From Holothuria scabra (Eukaryota; Echinodermata; Holothuroidea; Aspidochirotida; Holothuriidae), in the NCBI GenBank assembly GCA_037179385.1, contig CM074188.1, forward strand, positions 23,453,318-23,517,317: 64,000 bases of DNA, read 5' to 3'. The notes beneath the pieces are model-generated. The model had not been told where the DNA came from. It made no database searches and saw only the letters and a list, made by a program, of their open reading frames with translations. Both the position numbers and the translations under genes were made by a program. Shown one piece after another: positions 23,901 through 35,261 of the stretch (positions within the stretch are counted from its first letter, which is position 1; every line of letters starts with the position of its first letter).

Positions 23901-25025
23901 CTGTACATGAATACACACTGAAATAAGTACATTTTCCCTTAACAGTTTGTGAAAATGTGTCCTACATTTCAGCAGGTAGCTAGCAACCTCATTCCCCTTG
24001 CAAGCAGGCATCCCAAGTTGCAACTGAGCAGCATTGTCCAATTCTGATATGTTGGCAACCAACACCTGGAATACCACTGACCTAGACCTATTCAACTTGA
24101 ATAACTGTGCAGTCTTCTCTTGCTGCATGCACATGTATAATATGACAAGCAAAGCCATGTTACTATAATGCAAGAAAGCTACTTATTCAACCATTACAGT
24201 ACCAGCCTGTGTGTTGCCACCATTGTGTTATGGAAGGGATATGTGACATGGGGTCAAGAGGGATGTACCAGACCACCTCCTATCTCTCCCCCCCTTTAAT
24301 TTGGAGAAAATTAGGTCTCTGGATTACAAATAGTGCAATATTATTATCTAAAATTTAACTGAGTTTTCAGCGATTACTTTTGGGAATTTTTTTGGGCTAC
24401 TTGGTTGGTTTTCAAGCTTTGATCAAAGGAAGTTTCAATACCTCAAACCACCACCCTTTGCTACACACCAGGTGACCTGACCACTGCTTTGGAGGAAACT
24501 GGCCAGCACCTACTGTACTGTACCAGTTGCAATGCACTGCATCAATGTTTTACAATGTTTTAGCTTTCTCTTCTAAGAATCACACTTCCTTCATATTACT
24601 AGTACATAGAGATTTTGCAAAAGATATTCCAAGAGATAAAACACGACCTTTTTGTAATATGACCCACATGTATCAATAATAATTTACAACTAACTCAGGA
24701 AATTTGCAGGGATAATTAGGAAATGTCCTTTGAAACCCTATACAAATGTACAACAAAGTGAACTGTGGGTGAATATTGATTCCTAACAGGAGTCTTGACA
24801 TGGCTAGTCAATAATATTAATTGTAAAATCCTGAGAACGCAATCACTTCGCTGCCAAATTATTGATCAAAAATCTGACAGGGTGTAACAAATGGTTTTGA
24901 CATCATAATAGGCCAACATGCATGACTCAATTGTAACCAGAGGCATTGTTTACAATAACTTCATAGTGGGTTCCAGTTTCTTCAATTTGCATACAATGAA
25001 TTCATTAAATTACCTCATTATATCT
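20911..25025. other. No gene recognised; probably SERINC intron 1 or upstream DNA
   Basis: I looked for a short minus-strand first coding exon ending CAG|gt and found none convincing. Positions 23683-23840 form a hairpin element, and about 23390-23445 has GCCTAGTGCGGACAAGGCCT, resembling a Harbinger-like MITE end. Confidence 0.5.
23683..23840. mobile_element. Hairpin MITE
   Basis: CATAGACCTATTTCCAAATA begins the left arm and its reverse complement ends the right arm. The arms pair for about 60 bp with one or two mismatches around a ~35-bp loop. No clear target duplication was seen. Confidence 0.8.
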
Positions 25026-25330
25026 TTAAAGGGCCAATACTCTCAACCCAAACTACACTTCTTATACGGGGGTACAGAAACTCTCCGTTGGCCCAGCTTT
25101 TTGACTGAGTGTCAATTCAAACAATACAGATTACCAAAGCTTATTTCACAAAAAATGAACTGTACTGACAGTGCTTTGATTGTGACATAGAGCTTTTCTA
25201 TAATCACCCTAAAGCAAGAAACTGAGATTGTAACTGGATAAGGAAGAATTTCAGGCAATTGTGGGAGGGGCTTAAGTAAGAGAGTTAGGAGAATTGGTAC
25301 TGTTTGGGGTGACAGAACTAGGTCTTTTAA
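25026..25330 (+). mobile_element. TTAA MITE family 1, copy
   Basis: TTAA plus AGGGCC...CTCTCAACCCAAAC at the left, and GTTTGGGGTGACAG...GGTCTT plus TTAA at the right. The imperfect inverted ends are about 25 bp. The interior (AGCTTTTTGA, TTGTGGGAGGGGCTTAA) is shared with copies at 29580, 33270 (inverted) and 56160. The open frames over it are not genes. Confidence 0.85.
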
Positions 25331-25734
25331 GAACTGCATTCTGGCCTTGAAGGTCTCGTGACTTGAAAATGACAAAGTTGGGCACTTGATATAAAAAGCA
25401 TTAAAAACCAAGGAAGTAGCTGCCATTTTAATCAAAATCATTCATTGACCATTTTACAAGGTACAGTAATTTCTCATTTGCACTTAATCAAGAATAAACA
25501 TGATCTCAATATGCAAAACATGAATGACAAAAGAAGAACATGTCACATATGGCTAATGGTATCCCCATCCATTGTTCTTTCAATGTGCATTTCAAGGGCA
25601 GAACAACATACTTTGTGTGTCAAAAGGATTTAATTTTAGAAGTTAAAACTATGTCCTTGAAACTTGAAAGTCATCAGCATCAATTACTAAACCATAAACT
25701 ATGTGATGAATAATTAAGAATATCTAAGTTAACA

Positions 25735-27216
25735 TTAAAGAGCCCATGAAATGAATTAGTAACAATGATTTCGGGTCATCTCTGACACAAAAATAGCCTT
25801 TATTTTAAAAAATCCCACCCCACAAAAGAGAAATGCTCAAGTGAAATGGTATTGCTTCCAGCATGGCAGCTGAAAAATGTAAAAGTGCATTGAACCAAGA
25901 ATGACATCATCACAGGAACCCATCATCACAGTGTATGTACTATAGTGCACTTGCAGTATACCCTGCTCTGTTGATGTTACACAATCTTGCATGTATAAAT
26001 GGCCCAAAATGATTGTTATAATCAACAAATTATCATTACAAAACCTAAACCTATGTTTGCTTCTCAAAACCAGTGAAAAAGGGGGGTTTTAACACCTAGG
26101 AATACCCCTGTTCAACAGATGGAGTTTTGTCACTTCTCAATATTCCTTGAGCCAACTAGCAGGGAAAATTGTTTGGTATATAATACATGGTACAAGTGTT
26201 TGGAAGTTCCATGGTAAGAGGTTATACACACAGAAAAATACCTTAGGCTCCTGGGGCATGTAACTGCATCCATTTGTCTTCCAGTGTTATGTAACTATTA
26301 TTTTTATTGGGGAGGAAGCAGTGATTCTCTCATTACACAGGCCCATATGCAATACTGTAAACCATTCTGCACAGCGGCTCAAACACTACCAACAGGTTCT
26401 GTGTTGTTTTGGATGCATGTGCTAATGCTGCAATTTGACTTGGTTCAAAGAATACTGGGAAAGGAGACTAGCTGATATTTTGGTTGTTTACAGAAGTATT
26501 CCATATTTTTACCAAAAGTTGGCATGAAGTTCCTATCCCAACTTCATGCATTTTGAAGTCTATGCTAGTACAAGATCCATTGGTTGATTTCTGCGTTAAT
26601 GTTTGTGACAAATTTTACTTGGAAGGATTGTCTTTCAAAGGAATCTGTGTGAGATATCAGTCTTCTTATTCAACAATCTGAATGAATGTGAGTTGAAATA
26701 TTTTCTTTTTCTGGTTGGAAGAATTGCTGTCTAGTAATAGATCAACTAGATTGCTGGAACCAAAAATTCAAATTGATAGGCCTAACATGATGAATGGGAC
26801 AGCTTTAGTGAATAATGATAAAATTCCTCTTTTGAGGAATTGGGAGTGAGAATTTCAAATTTTGATTGATATATTTTTGGCTTTACTATACTGGGACATT
26901 CCTCAGATATAATTCAGAAATTATTTGACCAGTGCCGGTCTCATGCTACGCAATCTGTGAGCAAAATGTTACTTAAACATAGCATTGTAATACACACACT
27001 GTGAAGTTGGGTTCCTGTGATGATGTCATTTTTGGTTCAATGCACTTTTAGGTCTTTTACATTTTTCAGCTGTTGTGCTGAAAGGGGTACCATTTCACTT
27101 GAGCATTTCTCTTTTGTGGGGCAGAATTTTTTAAAATAAATGCTTTTTTTGGTGATAGATAGTGTCAGAGAATGACTCCAAATCGTTGTCATTGAGTCAT
27201 TTCATGGGCTCTTTAA
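25735..27216. mobile_element. TTAA element with ~200-bp terminal inverted repeats
   Basis: TTAAAGAGCCCATGAAATGA at the left and TCATTTCATGGGCTCTTTAA at the right are exact complements. The arms continue imperfectly for about 200 bp (25739-25935 against 27000-27212), including CATTTCACTTGAGCATTTCT and GGTTCCTGTGATGATG phrases. No transposase was seen in the 1.1-kb core, so it is a non-autonomous element of a TTAA-specific superfamily (piggyBac or Kolobok). Confidence 0.82.
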
Positions 27217-27954
27217 CAAAAGTACTGTCAGTATTGTGCCGACACTCCATTTCCCTATTTTTGCATTCAAAGCAAAGTTACTTCAGAAGCACTGAAACTT
27301 TGAATATATATGCTGAAAACTGTTCAAGAAACCAACATTGTTACCACTGAATTTTCCCCAGGAAAGCTAACTACACTTCAACTGCAAAATCAGTCAGGAC
27401 ATTTTTGCTGACATGTCACACTACCTTTAAAGAGCACCGAGGACCTGGCCCTGTAAAATAAAATTTCTCAAGTATAAATAGGTATCTTCTAGGTCCCTTT
27501 CATGATTATATCAGGAAGAAATCTGTCTTGGATGGCCTATCTTTCAGAGTAACTTAGCCAGCTGTTTTATAATTAAATTGCTAAGGAAATATTGCTGTTA
27601 CACACTTAGCACATGGATGTAACTCTCTCCTATACTAGACAGAGGCCAATGTATTTTGTGGTACTGCAACAGCCTCTTGAATTTAACAACCCCTTTAAAT
27701 TAACAATCCCTTTAACACTTTACTTTATCAATATCTTGGTTATTACTGTATGTGCAAGCAACTAATACAATATAGTAGAGTACTAGGGAAGTAATTCACT
27801 TACAGTACATGCATGTCATAACACTCATGATACATTTTGGCATACATGTACCGTAGGGAATATTACAGTATGTATTGAAACTGAACTTTGAGCTGTAATT
27901 TGCTAGCCATGATTTGCAGAACTACATTTTTCCATTCAAGGCATGTTGGACCAT

Positions 27955-28250
27955 AGTGTTCCCCTAATATCCTCTCACCCCAGACAGTACCAATTCTCCT
28001 AACCTTCTAACTTATAAGCCCCTCCCACAATGTCTGAAACTCATCCTCATCCAGACACAATCTCAGTTTATTGCTTCAAGGTGAGTATACAAGACTCCAA
28101 TGTGTACAGTAGGCTATTAGACAAAGCATGCTTCAGCTTCTGCACACTATTTGGCATTTTTTTAACTTGCTGTCAATCAAAGAGCCAAAATTCTGTGGAC
28201 TACTACAATAATTATAAAACTGGGTGGGAGTTCACTACTTTTAAACATAA
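27955..28250 (-). mobile_element. TTAA MITE family 1, degenerate copy
   Basis: CTCTCACCCCAGACAGTACC, AAGCCCCTCCCACAATG, CCAGACACAATCTCAGTTTA and TTGCTTCAAGGTGAGTAT match the inverse of the 29580 copy. The ends have decayed. Confidence 0.75.
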
Positions 28251-28410
28251 AATTTTTGCCTGTCCATAGGTTAACCTCCTACATAAATTTAGAAATATTT
28301 TGTAGTCTGGTGGGAATACTTGTTCATTTTGGACCTCGGACACCTGCTACATTCCTACACAGAGAGACACTGTAATCAATCTGTGAGTGGCCACAAAGTA
28401 GGGTTACAAC

Positions 28411-29481
28411 AACTTTACTGAACATTACCCTCATAGGAAATGTGTTTATGCACGGGCGAATCAAATGCCTGATTCGAACATGAATTCATTTTCAAAAATG
28501 TTACTTTTGATGACTTTGGACTTTTTTCTTTTTTTTTTTTTTGTGACCATCTCATTTATTGAAAACATTTCATATAGTGCAGGTGTTATATACAACATTG
28601 TAATAAAACACATACATAGTTTATACATACTCTCAACTTACATAATTACATAAATAACGATCGATTAACATATAAACATTTACCACGCTTATTAAACATT
28701 ATATACACCATACATATGTAAATTATATACATTCAAGACCTATTCCCTGGATACGTTATGTAAATTTCAGAAGTTTCCTGATCTGGACTAGGCCAACTAT
28801 AATATTAACATTTATTTAGGATACATTTATAAATGCATGACGTTGACCTATATAATACACATATTAAACAAGGAATTTAAATACACGGGGTATACCTAAT
28901 AAACGCATTCTAGTTAAAAAAAAACAGAATCAATGAATATAGGTTTTACTATTAATTGAATAGATGTGGGTATTTATTATAAAACTTGAATACAGCCAGC
29001 AATCCGGTTTCTGAGTGAGTGAGTGAGTGAGAGTGGGGGGGGGGGGGTACATTCCAAAGGTTAAATTACAGCGACCGCCCATGGAACCAATAGACTTTAT
29101 AGGTGCATCCTGCTTGCACATGAAAACAAGAATGGAGCCTTAAGAACTTTCCAGTTCATCGATACAATATGATAGACAGCGTTGAATAGCTTTAAATTTA
29201 TATCTTCTAGACTTTGCAGCATTCTTCTTAAGAGCTATATATTTTTCAACTTTAATTATGAATTTCATTTTATGGAAAAAGGTGCTGCAGTCAGGCAGGG
29301 TTGATGACTTTGGACTTGATATTGGTGTAGAGAGGTGGTGGTTTTGTGAAGGAGGATCCTCAGGTGATTTGTGTAAATTAGAGGAAGAAAAAATCCCATA
29401 AGCCAGGAATTTAAAATGAGGTTTTCCAGTCATTAGTGATTGGTCATTTGAGACAAATTTCAAAAAATTTGTAATTCTCAT
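28411..29481 (-). pseudogene. Unknown S/P-rich ORF split by a retrocopy
   Basis: From about 29481 a minus-strand frame (MRITNFLKFVSNDQ..., then S/P-rich through ...STPISSPKSS) runs to 29301. It enters the inserted retrocopy there, giving a chimeric 113-codon frame that stops at 29140. The same frame resumes after the second copy of the 17-bp target duplication (KVTFLKMNS...HISYE) and stops near 28411, or splices at GAG|gtaatg. That continuity across the reconstructed empty site suggests the host sequence was coding when hit. The start is either ATG or an acceptor ...aaattag. The family is unknown; the ~92-codon open length is suggestive, not proof. Confidence 0.4.
28524..29300 (-). mobile_element. 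Polyadenylated 5'-truncated retrocopy (777 bp)
   Basis: On the minus strand this segment ends AATAAA (28560-28555), 12 nt, then A14-G-A4. It is flanked by perfect 17-bp direct repeats (TTGATGACTTTGGACTT at 28507-28523 and 29301-29317). Tail, signal spacing and duplication length are the marks of LINE-driven target-primed reverse transcription. The 5' part is open (PDCSTFFHKMKF...DELESS then stop), followed by ~600 bp of AT-rich 3' UTR-like sequence with a (GAGT)n/poly-G tract at 29012-29047. The source transcript is not recognised; it could be a gene mRNA or an unfamiliar element tail. Confidence 0.8.
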
Positions 29482-29579
29482 CTAATTTTTCATAATTTCT
29501 ATTTAAGGGGCATCTAAAGCAACTTGTTTTATTCAAATAATGACTGCCTAAGGTTAACAGGAATACAAATGTCACAATA

Positions 29580-29883
29580 TTAAAGGGACAACCCTCTCAC
29601 CCCAAACTACACTTCTAGTATAGGGTAACAGAAACTCTCAATTGGCTCAGCTTTTTGATTGACTGCTAATTCAAATAATGCAGAGTACCAAAACTTATAT
29701 TACACAGCACAAACTGTTCTGATTGTGTTTTGATTATACACATTGAGCTTTCTATATTCACCCTGAAGCAATAAAATGAGATTGTGTCTGGATGGGAGTG
29801 AATTTTAGACAATTGTGGGAGGGGCTTAATTAAGAAGGTTAGGAGAATTGGTACTGTTTGGGATGAGAAAATCGGGCCTTTAA
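29580..29883 (+). mobile_element. TTAA MITE family 1, copy
   Basis: TTAA|AGGGAC...CTCTCACCCCAAAC at the left and GTTTGGGATGAG...GGGCCT|TTAA at the right. It is the clearest copy and is co-oriented with 25026-25330. Confidence 0.87.
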
Positions 29884-31503
29884 AAAAGAAAATGCAAAAC
29901 TTTTCAAAGGCCATGTGAAAAAAAAAAAACATGAGCAATATTTTAATCGAACTCTAACATATATTGTTCCAATTCTGTTTCAGCTTTCAAGCAAATTCCT
30001 TAAATCCAGGATTTTTAGTTTTGGTAACATTGTGGGGTGCCTACTATCCAATACCTACAGTACTGTACCTTGTTTTGTTCAACCTGTTAGCTCTGCTTAC
30101 AGTACCTCAATTATGAAGTACTATTGGAGGGCAGTTGAAGTGATCTGCACGCAGGGTAGATGGGGATGAATAAGTTCTCTCCATCCAACCTTGTAAACAG
30201 GGAAAGAACTGGAAGGTTTCCTAGGATCAACTATATTCCTCTTTGCCAAAGCATGAAACCTTCTGAACACTCTATGTCCACCGGAACATTAATAGCTGTT
30301 TGTAGATAGTCCTAAGGGTTTGTTGAAGGTTAACCCTGATATCTCGGCCTGAGGTACAGTAAACTCAGCTGGAGCATCAAACCTCAAAACTCTGCAGATC
30401 ACTTCAACTGCTGTCCAGTATTTGTTAACTTTAGGTGAGGTAGTGTGTATGAAGGAGCATAATAGGTTTTACCATACCTACAGTAATGTGAATTTACAAG
30501 TGTGCCTGAACACTTGCATCAATGGCAAAATCGAGCCTTCACACCATGAAATTCACATTTTCTGTAAAATATCCAACTTATGACATAAAAAAAGCTTTTT
30601 GGCTGGAAAATAAGTGTGGGCAATAAAGAGTCCAGCGACTAGTTTTTTTTTTCACTTTTAACTTCCAGGTCACAGCTCAAACATAGTCAAGATATCACTG
30701 AACTTAGCAAAGACCATTTTCAACTTCCACCAGCATTATCTACTGCAGATATACAGCTGTAGCGACTGGTTCCAATGAAAGTAGGGTCTGAATGATGGAT
30801 CTGGATGGATAGGCCTACTGTGCAACACTCCTGTTCGAGCCAAATGCAGGAGGGGGTTGATGAGTTTTGGTAGAGTCAGTCCTCCCATCTAGAGAACCTC
30901 AAGGTGGAAAGCTGGGGTCCCAAATGATCAATCTGATAGCGATATTAGATATTTTTGAAAAAGTCCAGGAGAACAGCAGCCATGTCTCTCTAACAACTAC
31001 ATTCATCAGTTCAGCATTTCTGACATGATTTAGCAACTTAAATGGGTATGTAGCCTTGAAAATTGATGACTGAGGGCTTGCTTCCTAATCATCAATAAAG
31101 AAAAACATAGCTAATTTAAAAATAACATGACTGAATTCCTGATTGATTTTCTAAGCTCTGCTCGCCTGATTACTCATGGCATTAGTGGTAAATACTGTAC
31201 TTGTTCCGTGCCATCCCACCACCTTTCATCTCATGAATTAAGTTAGGGTACCAACATTCCCTTTACCCACAAGTTTACTAGCCTATAGGCCTACCCAGCA
31301 GTAATTCGCTGAGCAGGTGTGAAGCGATGCTTTACCCCTTCTGTAGATTCAGATCTTGTCCCTAAGCTTCAGAATTGCTAGTATAATGGAGGGAAAGTCC
31401 TACAAACAGTGAAAACACTAAAATATTGTACAAATTTTGTTATGACTGTGTGAATAATTTATGTAAATTTCTTTTGAAAGGAACCCTTTTTTGTTATGCT
31501 TAC
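29884..31503. other. No gene recognised
   Basis: Short inverted repeats GCAGTTGAAGTGATCTGCA at about 30130 and its complement at about 30390 enclose ~250 bp. Nothing else was seen. Confidence 0.5.
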
Positions 31504-31624
31504 GTTCTTCGCTCTTCAGGGAAAGGTGGCCAAATCGAATTAGTTGGATGAATTCCAGTCGCCATTTACGCAAGTAGTCCTCAATTTGTTCTTTGTGACT
31601 TTGATGTTCCTTATGGTAAGTTGC
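31504..31624 (-). CDS. Candidate internal exon, family unknown
   Basis: The minus strand has a strong acceptor (gttttgaggttttcctaacag) and donor (gtaagc) bracketing 121 bp, open in only one frame: 40 codons plus one base. The product starts ATYHKEHQSHKEQ and contains EDYLRKWRLEFIQLIRFGHL, then LKSEE. It is a charged, probably helical peptide. The composition (K/E/R-rich, three of the four Trp/Tyr residues in one helix) looks like real protein, unlike the low-complexity frames around it. It is co-oriented with SERINC and with the broken ORF at 28.4-29.5 kb, and could belong with the latter, but the phases do not join directly. I do not recognise the family. Confidence 0.45.
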
Positions 31625-33000
31625 CTGTTAGGAAAACCTCAAAACAGACTTTACAACTTCATGTCAGCTCTTAACTTCTCATATCAAACAAAAGAACAGT
31701 GTCACAATTTTTCTTTGAGCTCAATAGGGCTGCAAATTATCCACTGTGGTAATTTACCTCCAGTGGATTTAAAAGACAAGGGGAATTTTCCCTGTCTGGC
31801 TCATTGAATCCATCAAGGATTTAATCAGGTGAAATTTCGAACGTTTTAGCGTGTCTTTGGTTAGCAAGGGTGTTTTTGTGATTCGAATAGGCCTATGTGG
31901 TTCTAAACAAAGAATTCAAATGAACGAACTCTGGAGTAGCCTACTACCAAATTCCAGTCCCCTTACTTAGTATACAGTTAGCATCATCCAACTTCCATAG
32001 CTCCACATTATGTAGCAGGACGAGATAGCCTTCCAGGCGTTTGTCCTGACCCAGAGAAAAGAAGATGAAGGAGAAGAAAGGTGCATCTAAAATATATGGC
32101 TCTGAGTCTGAACCTAGGCCTAGACGTAGTGATAGCGCCTACAGTACTGTTGTTACGCAATACAACAAAGGAACTTGAGCGATCTAACGTTAGCCTAACC
32201 TTCAGGATTTGTTGTGATCGAATGATCTCACCTAGAGGGATGATGTACGGTGCAAAATGTTAAATGATAAGGCTTAACAGTTAGGCCAGGTATTACCAGC
32301 TTCTAAACAAAGCATTCCTCCACTCCTCCAGCCTATTTTGCCTTCTTTGTAGCTTTTACTTTTTTAGTGTTGCTCTGCGAAGCTTGTTCGCTGTCACTGT
32401 TCACTCGTACTCGTACTCGGTGACTTGTAGTAACACAGTTACTTGTTGGTTGTCAGCTGTTTGAAATTTCTTAATTGTGCTTGTGACTCGTAGCCTGTAC
32501 GTATTTCGCGTACGTATGCCGTATTAATAATGTGTGGGTGTTGTACATAATGTGCTGGGTGAACTGTTTGTTTGTTTATTATGTAGGGCCTTCCCAACTC
32601 ATCGCCAGCTGAGGAGAGACGAACACTCGACATCGAAAAAAAGGGAAAAAGTAGGTCTACCCAGGAGAAATGTCAAAATTTTGACTCTTATTAGGGTGCA
32701 AATTTTTATCCCTGAGCTAAAAAATGTTGACCTTTGATTTCAGAACTTTGGCTTTTGACTTCAAAAATGTTTACTTTAAAATTGACAAACACAGGAACAG
32801 TCCATGGAACTCCGGGTGATTATTTCCCATTCTCGGCTCTCAACTACCCTCAGGACAAAATCAGTAAAAAAAATCGTGCATTTTCGGGGTTCTTAGGCTT
32901 CGATTCAATTATCTGTAACTTTCACGTTCAAATGAAAAAATCGTAAAAAACATCTAGGAAATGCCATTTCCGACTGCCACTGCCTGAGTGGTCCCTTAGG
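31625..33000. other. No gene recognised
   Basis: Positions 32380-32640 are somewhat CpG-richer (ACTCGTACTCGTACTCGG, GTACGTATTTCGCGTACGTA). A promoter is possible but unsupported. Confidence 0.4.
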
Positions 33001-33269
33001 AAAATTTACAATTACCATGGTAAAGTACCATGGTAAAGTACAATGCTAATAGAGTGCTTGGACTGATCAAGAGGAATTTCATCAATTTTAGTAAGGATAT
33101 TGTACTTAATTTATAGAAACAGTTGGTAAGACCCCCCATCTTGACTATGCAGCTCAGGCTTGGGGCCCCTTCATTAAAAAGACAAGTTTCTTTTAGAGCA
33201 GGTTCAGAGGAGAGCCATGACTCGCCTTATACCCGACTGAGGTGAGAAATTTACCTTATCATGCTAGGC

Positions 33270-33864
33270 TTAAAGGCCCAGTTCCCTCACCCCAAACACA
33301 TGGGCGTCCGCAGAAAAAAGTCAGGGGGGCAAAATTTCTAGGGAGGGGCAAAACCTCCAAGTCACCATGAATTGACACAAAGCATGAGAAAATTCCAGCC
33401 CAAAATGCGTCCCAGATCGCCGGAAATGGCATTTCTAAAGCCTATTTTTCGCATAGAAACTTGGAAAACACGTTTTTGTTCGGGTTTTTGCTTTGATTTT
33501 TATACGTTTTTTCAAATTTTTGATTTTCAAGGCGGGGGGGGGGGGCAAGTGCCCCTCTTGCCCATACCTGCGGACGCCCATGCCAAACAGTACTAATTCT
33601 CCTAACCTTCTTGCTTAAGCCCCTCCCACAATTGTCTGAAATTCATGCTCATTAAGATACAATCTCAGTTTATTGCTTCGGTGAGTAAAGAAAAGCTCAA
33701 TTTATATAATCAAAACACTCTCAGTACCGTTTCATGCTGTGTAATAAAAGCTTTGGTACTCTGCATTGTTTGAATTAGCTGTCAATCAAATGGCTGATCC
33801 AATCGAGAATTTCGGCACCCCCGTACCAAAATTATAGTTTGGGGTGAGAAGTTCGGCCCTTTAA
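33270..33864 (-). mobile_element. TTAA MITE family 1 inside CR1
   Basis: TTAA|AGGCCC...CTCACCCCAAAC at the left and GTTTGGGGTGAG...GGCCCT|TTAA at the right, inverse to the 29580 copy. The intact CR1 shows the pre-insertion site GGCTTAAGCTGCTTGGGC at about 55191, with a single TTAA. Confidence 0.88.
33299..33582. mobile_element. MITE with CATGGGCGTCCGCAG ends, 7-bp duplication
   Basis: CATGGGCGTCCGCAG and CTGCGGACGCCCATG are exact inverted ends of a 284-bp element, flanked by CCAAACA at 33292-33298 and 33583-33589. It lies inside the TTAA MITE. Related ends occur at about 36450-36675 and 42625. Inner phrases (CAAAATTTC, GGGGGGGGGGGC) match other local repeats. Confidence 0.85.
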
Positions 33865-34654
33865 ACATCTTGGGCTTACCACTTCGGAGCTGAGAAGGTT
33901 TACAAGTTTCTTTGTGAAAGGAATCCTCTTCTGACTTGTAGTTATTTAAAGGGTTCAAAGTAATTCTCGGGTGCGTGGGCATTGTAAAAAGCTGGAAAAG
34001 CCTTTTGCAAGGCTTGACATTAGAAAGTTTAGTTTCTCCCATATAGTTGTCAACGAGTGGAATTGTCTGCAAGATTGGGTAGTTAACTCCCCGTCAGTTC
34101 ACTGCTTTAAGGTTAACATTGACAAGTTTTTCCATGACTGTGGTAGAATCTGATTGTTTGGTGGCTGTTGTCAAGTTTTGGTGGTTTGACTTTTGATTAG
34201 AGCGTGGACTTCAGGGCATGATCTTATGGGGCCTTGGCCCTCCTTTGCCCTACATCCTGTTATGTTATGTTAATGTTAAATTACCATGGTATTATTGGCA
34301 CAGATACCATGGTAATACCATAACTACCATGGAAATACCACGGTAATACCATGGTAAATTTTCCTAGGGGGTTGGGTTTTTTCAACATTTTCCAAGGCTT
34401 CAGTCTACGCCAATTGGCTGAAGGTGGGGCACAGTCCCGATCAGGTGAAGTACCGTCGTGCAGGATTACATCTTCCCTTGACTGCATGAGCAAATCGCAC
34501 AATTAACTGCCCACCAACTGTTTTATCTTTTATCAAAATGTCAGCCGGATCCACGCTTGGTAGTACTTTCACTAGATTTTTATTGCTTTACCAAAAATGT
34601 TACTCGAAGTTACCCTGGATCTTTTCTGAGTGGAGTGGACACGAACGTAAAAGC

Positions 34655-34685
34655 CCCCCCCCCCCCCCCCCACACACACACGCAG
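34655..34685. repeat. Poly-C plus (CA)n
   Basis: A C run of about 18 is followed by CACACACACACG. Poly-C/G runs recur at 33533, 37545, 40374, 40425, 43533, 43630, 45282, 45759, 46892, 48152 and 59720, often near MITE ends. Confidence 0.85.
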
Positions 34686-35261
34686 TTTGTGACCTGTAAC
34701 TTAAAACTTAGGTACTACTAAAAAAGACTATAAAATGGGTTACGACAGGTGTCTTCTACCGGTTAGGATGTATTTTCTGCAATAATTTCACATGTTTACT
34801 TTGCAAATTCCCAAATTTTTTGCGCGCTCCACGCGCTTGCAGTTTCATGTTCTTTTTCAGTTTCAGTTTCATAAAACATAGCCTACTCACCAAATTAATT
34901 ATTCATGGAGCTCTATGATTATAACTATTGTTCGTGTGCATAGGCCACCAGGTTTGGTTATGAAGAAAGCGGATCTCTAAAGGAAACCTGTAATGTTCTG
35001 GTGAATTACCAGCCTGGCTGGCTGAAATTGGCAAACACATAGGAAACTGAAAATGTCTCAGTGCACAGTCCGCATGCAACTTAGTTCAGAAAATAAATGA
35101 TTTCTAAAGCAAAATTTCGACATGTGCACATCACTGACACATTCGTATACGATTCGACCATTTCGTATTCAATTAGACCAATTAGAAGTAAAATCACACT
35201 GACGTTTGCTAGATAAGACGGAGAATCCAATGATCTGGAATTAGCGGTACACCGGCCTCCT

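Larger units (their letters stand above)
33041..34285 (+). pseudogene. CR1 LINE 3' fragment holding two nested MITEs
   Basis: 33041-33269 and 33865-34285 align with 54980-55640 of the larger CR1: GTGCTTGGACTGATCAAGAG, CTTGGGCTTACCACTT, TTCCATGACTGTGGTAGAAT and the TTATGTTATGTTA tail. The gap is a TTAA MITE. It has stop codons and frameshifts. It sits within an ACCATGGTAAT-type simple repeat that is found on both sides (33015-33040 and 34288-34360). Confidence 0.85.

Noticed and set aside
23820..24173. 117-codon minus frame
   Set aside because: No family, overlaps the hairpin MITE, no splice support.
25112..25441. 109-codon minus frame (and its likeness at 29666-29938)
   Set aside because: Both lie in copies of a TTAA MITE and differ by frameshifts; not a gene family.
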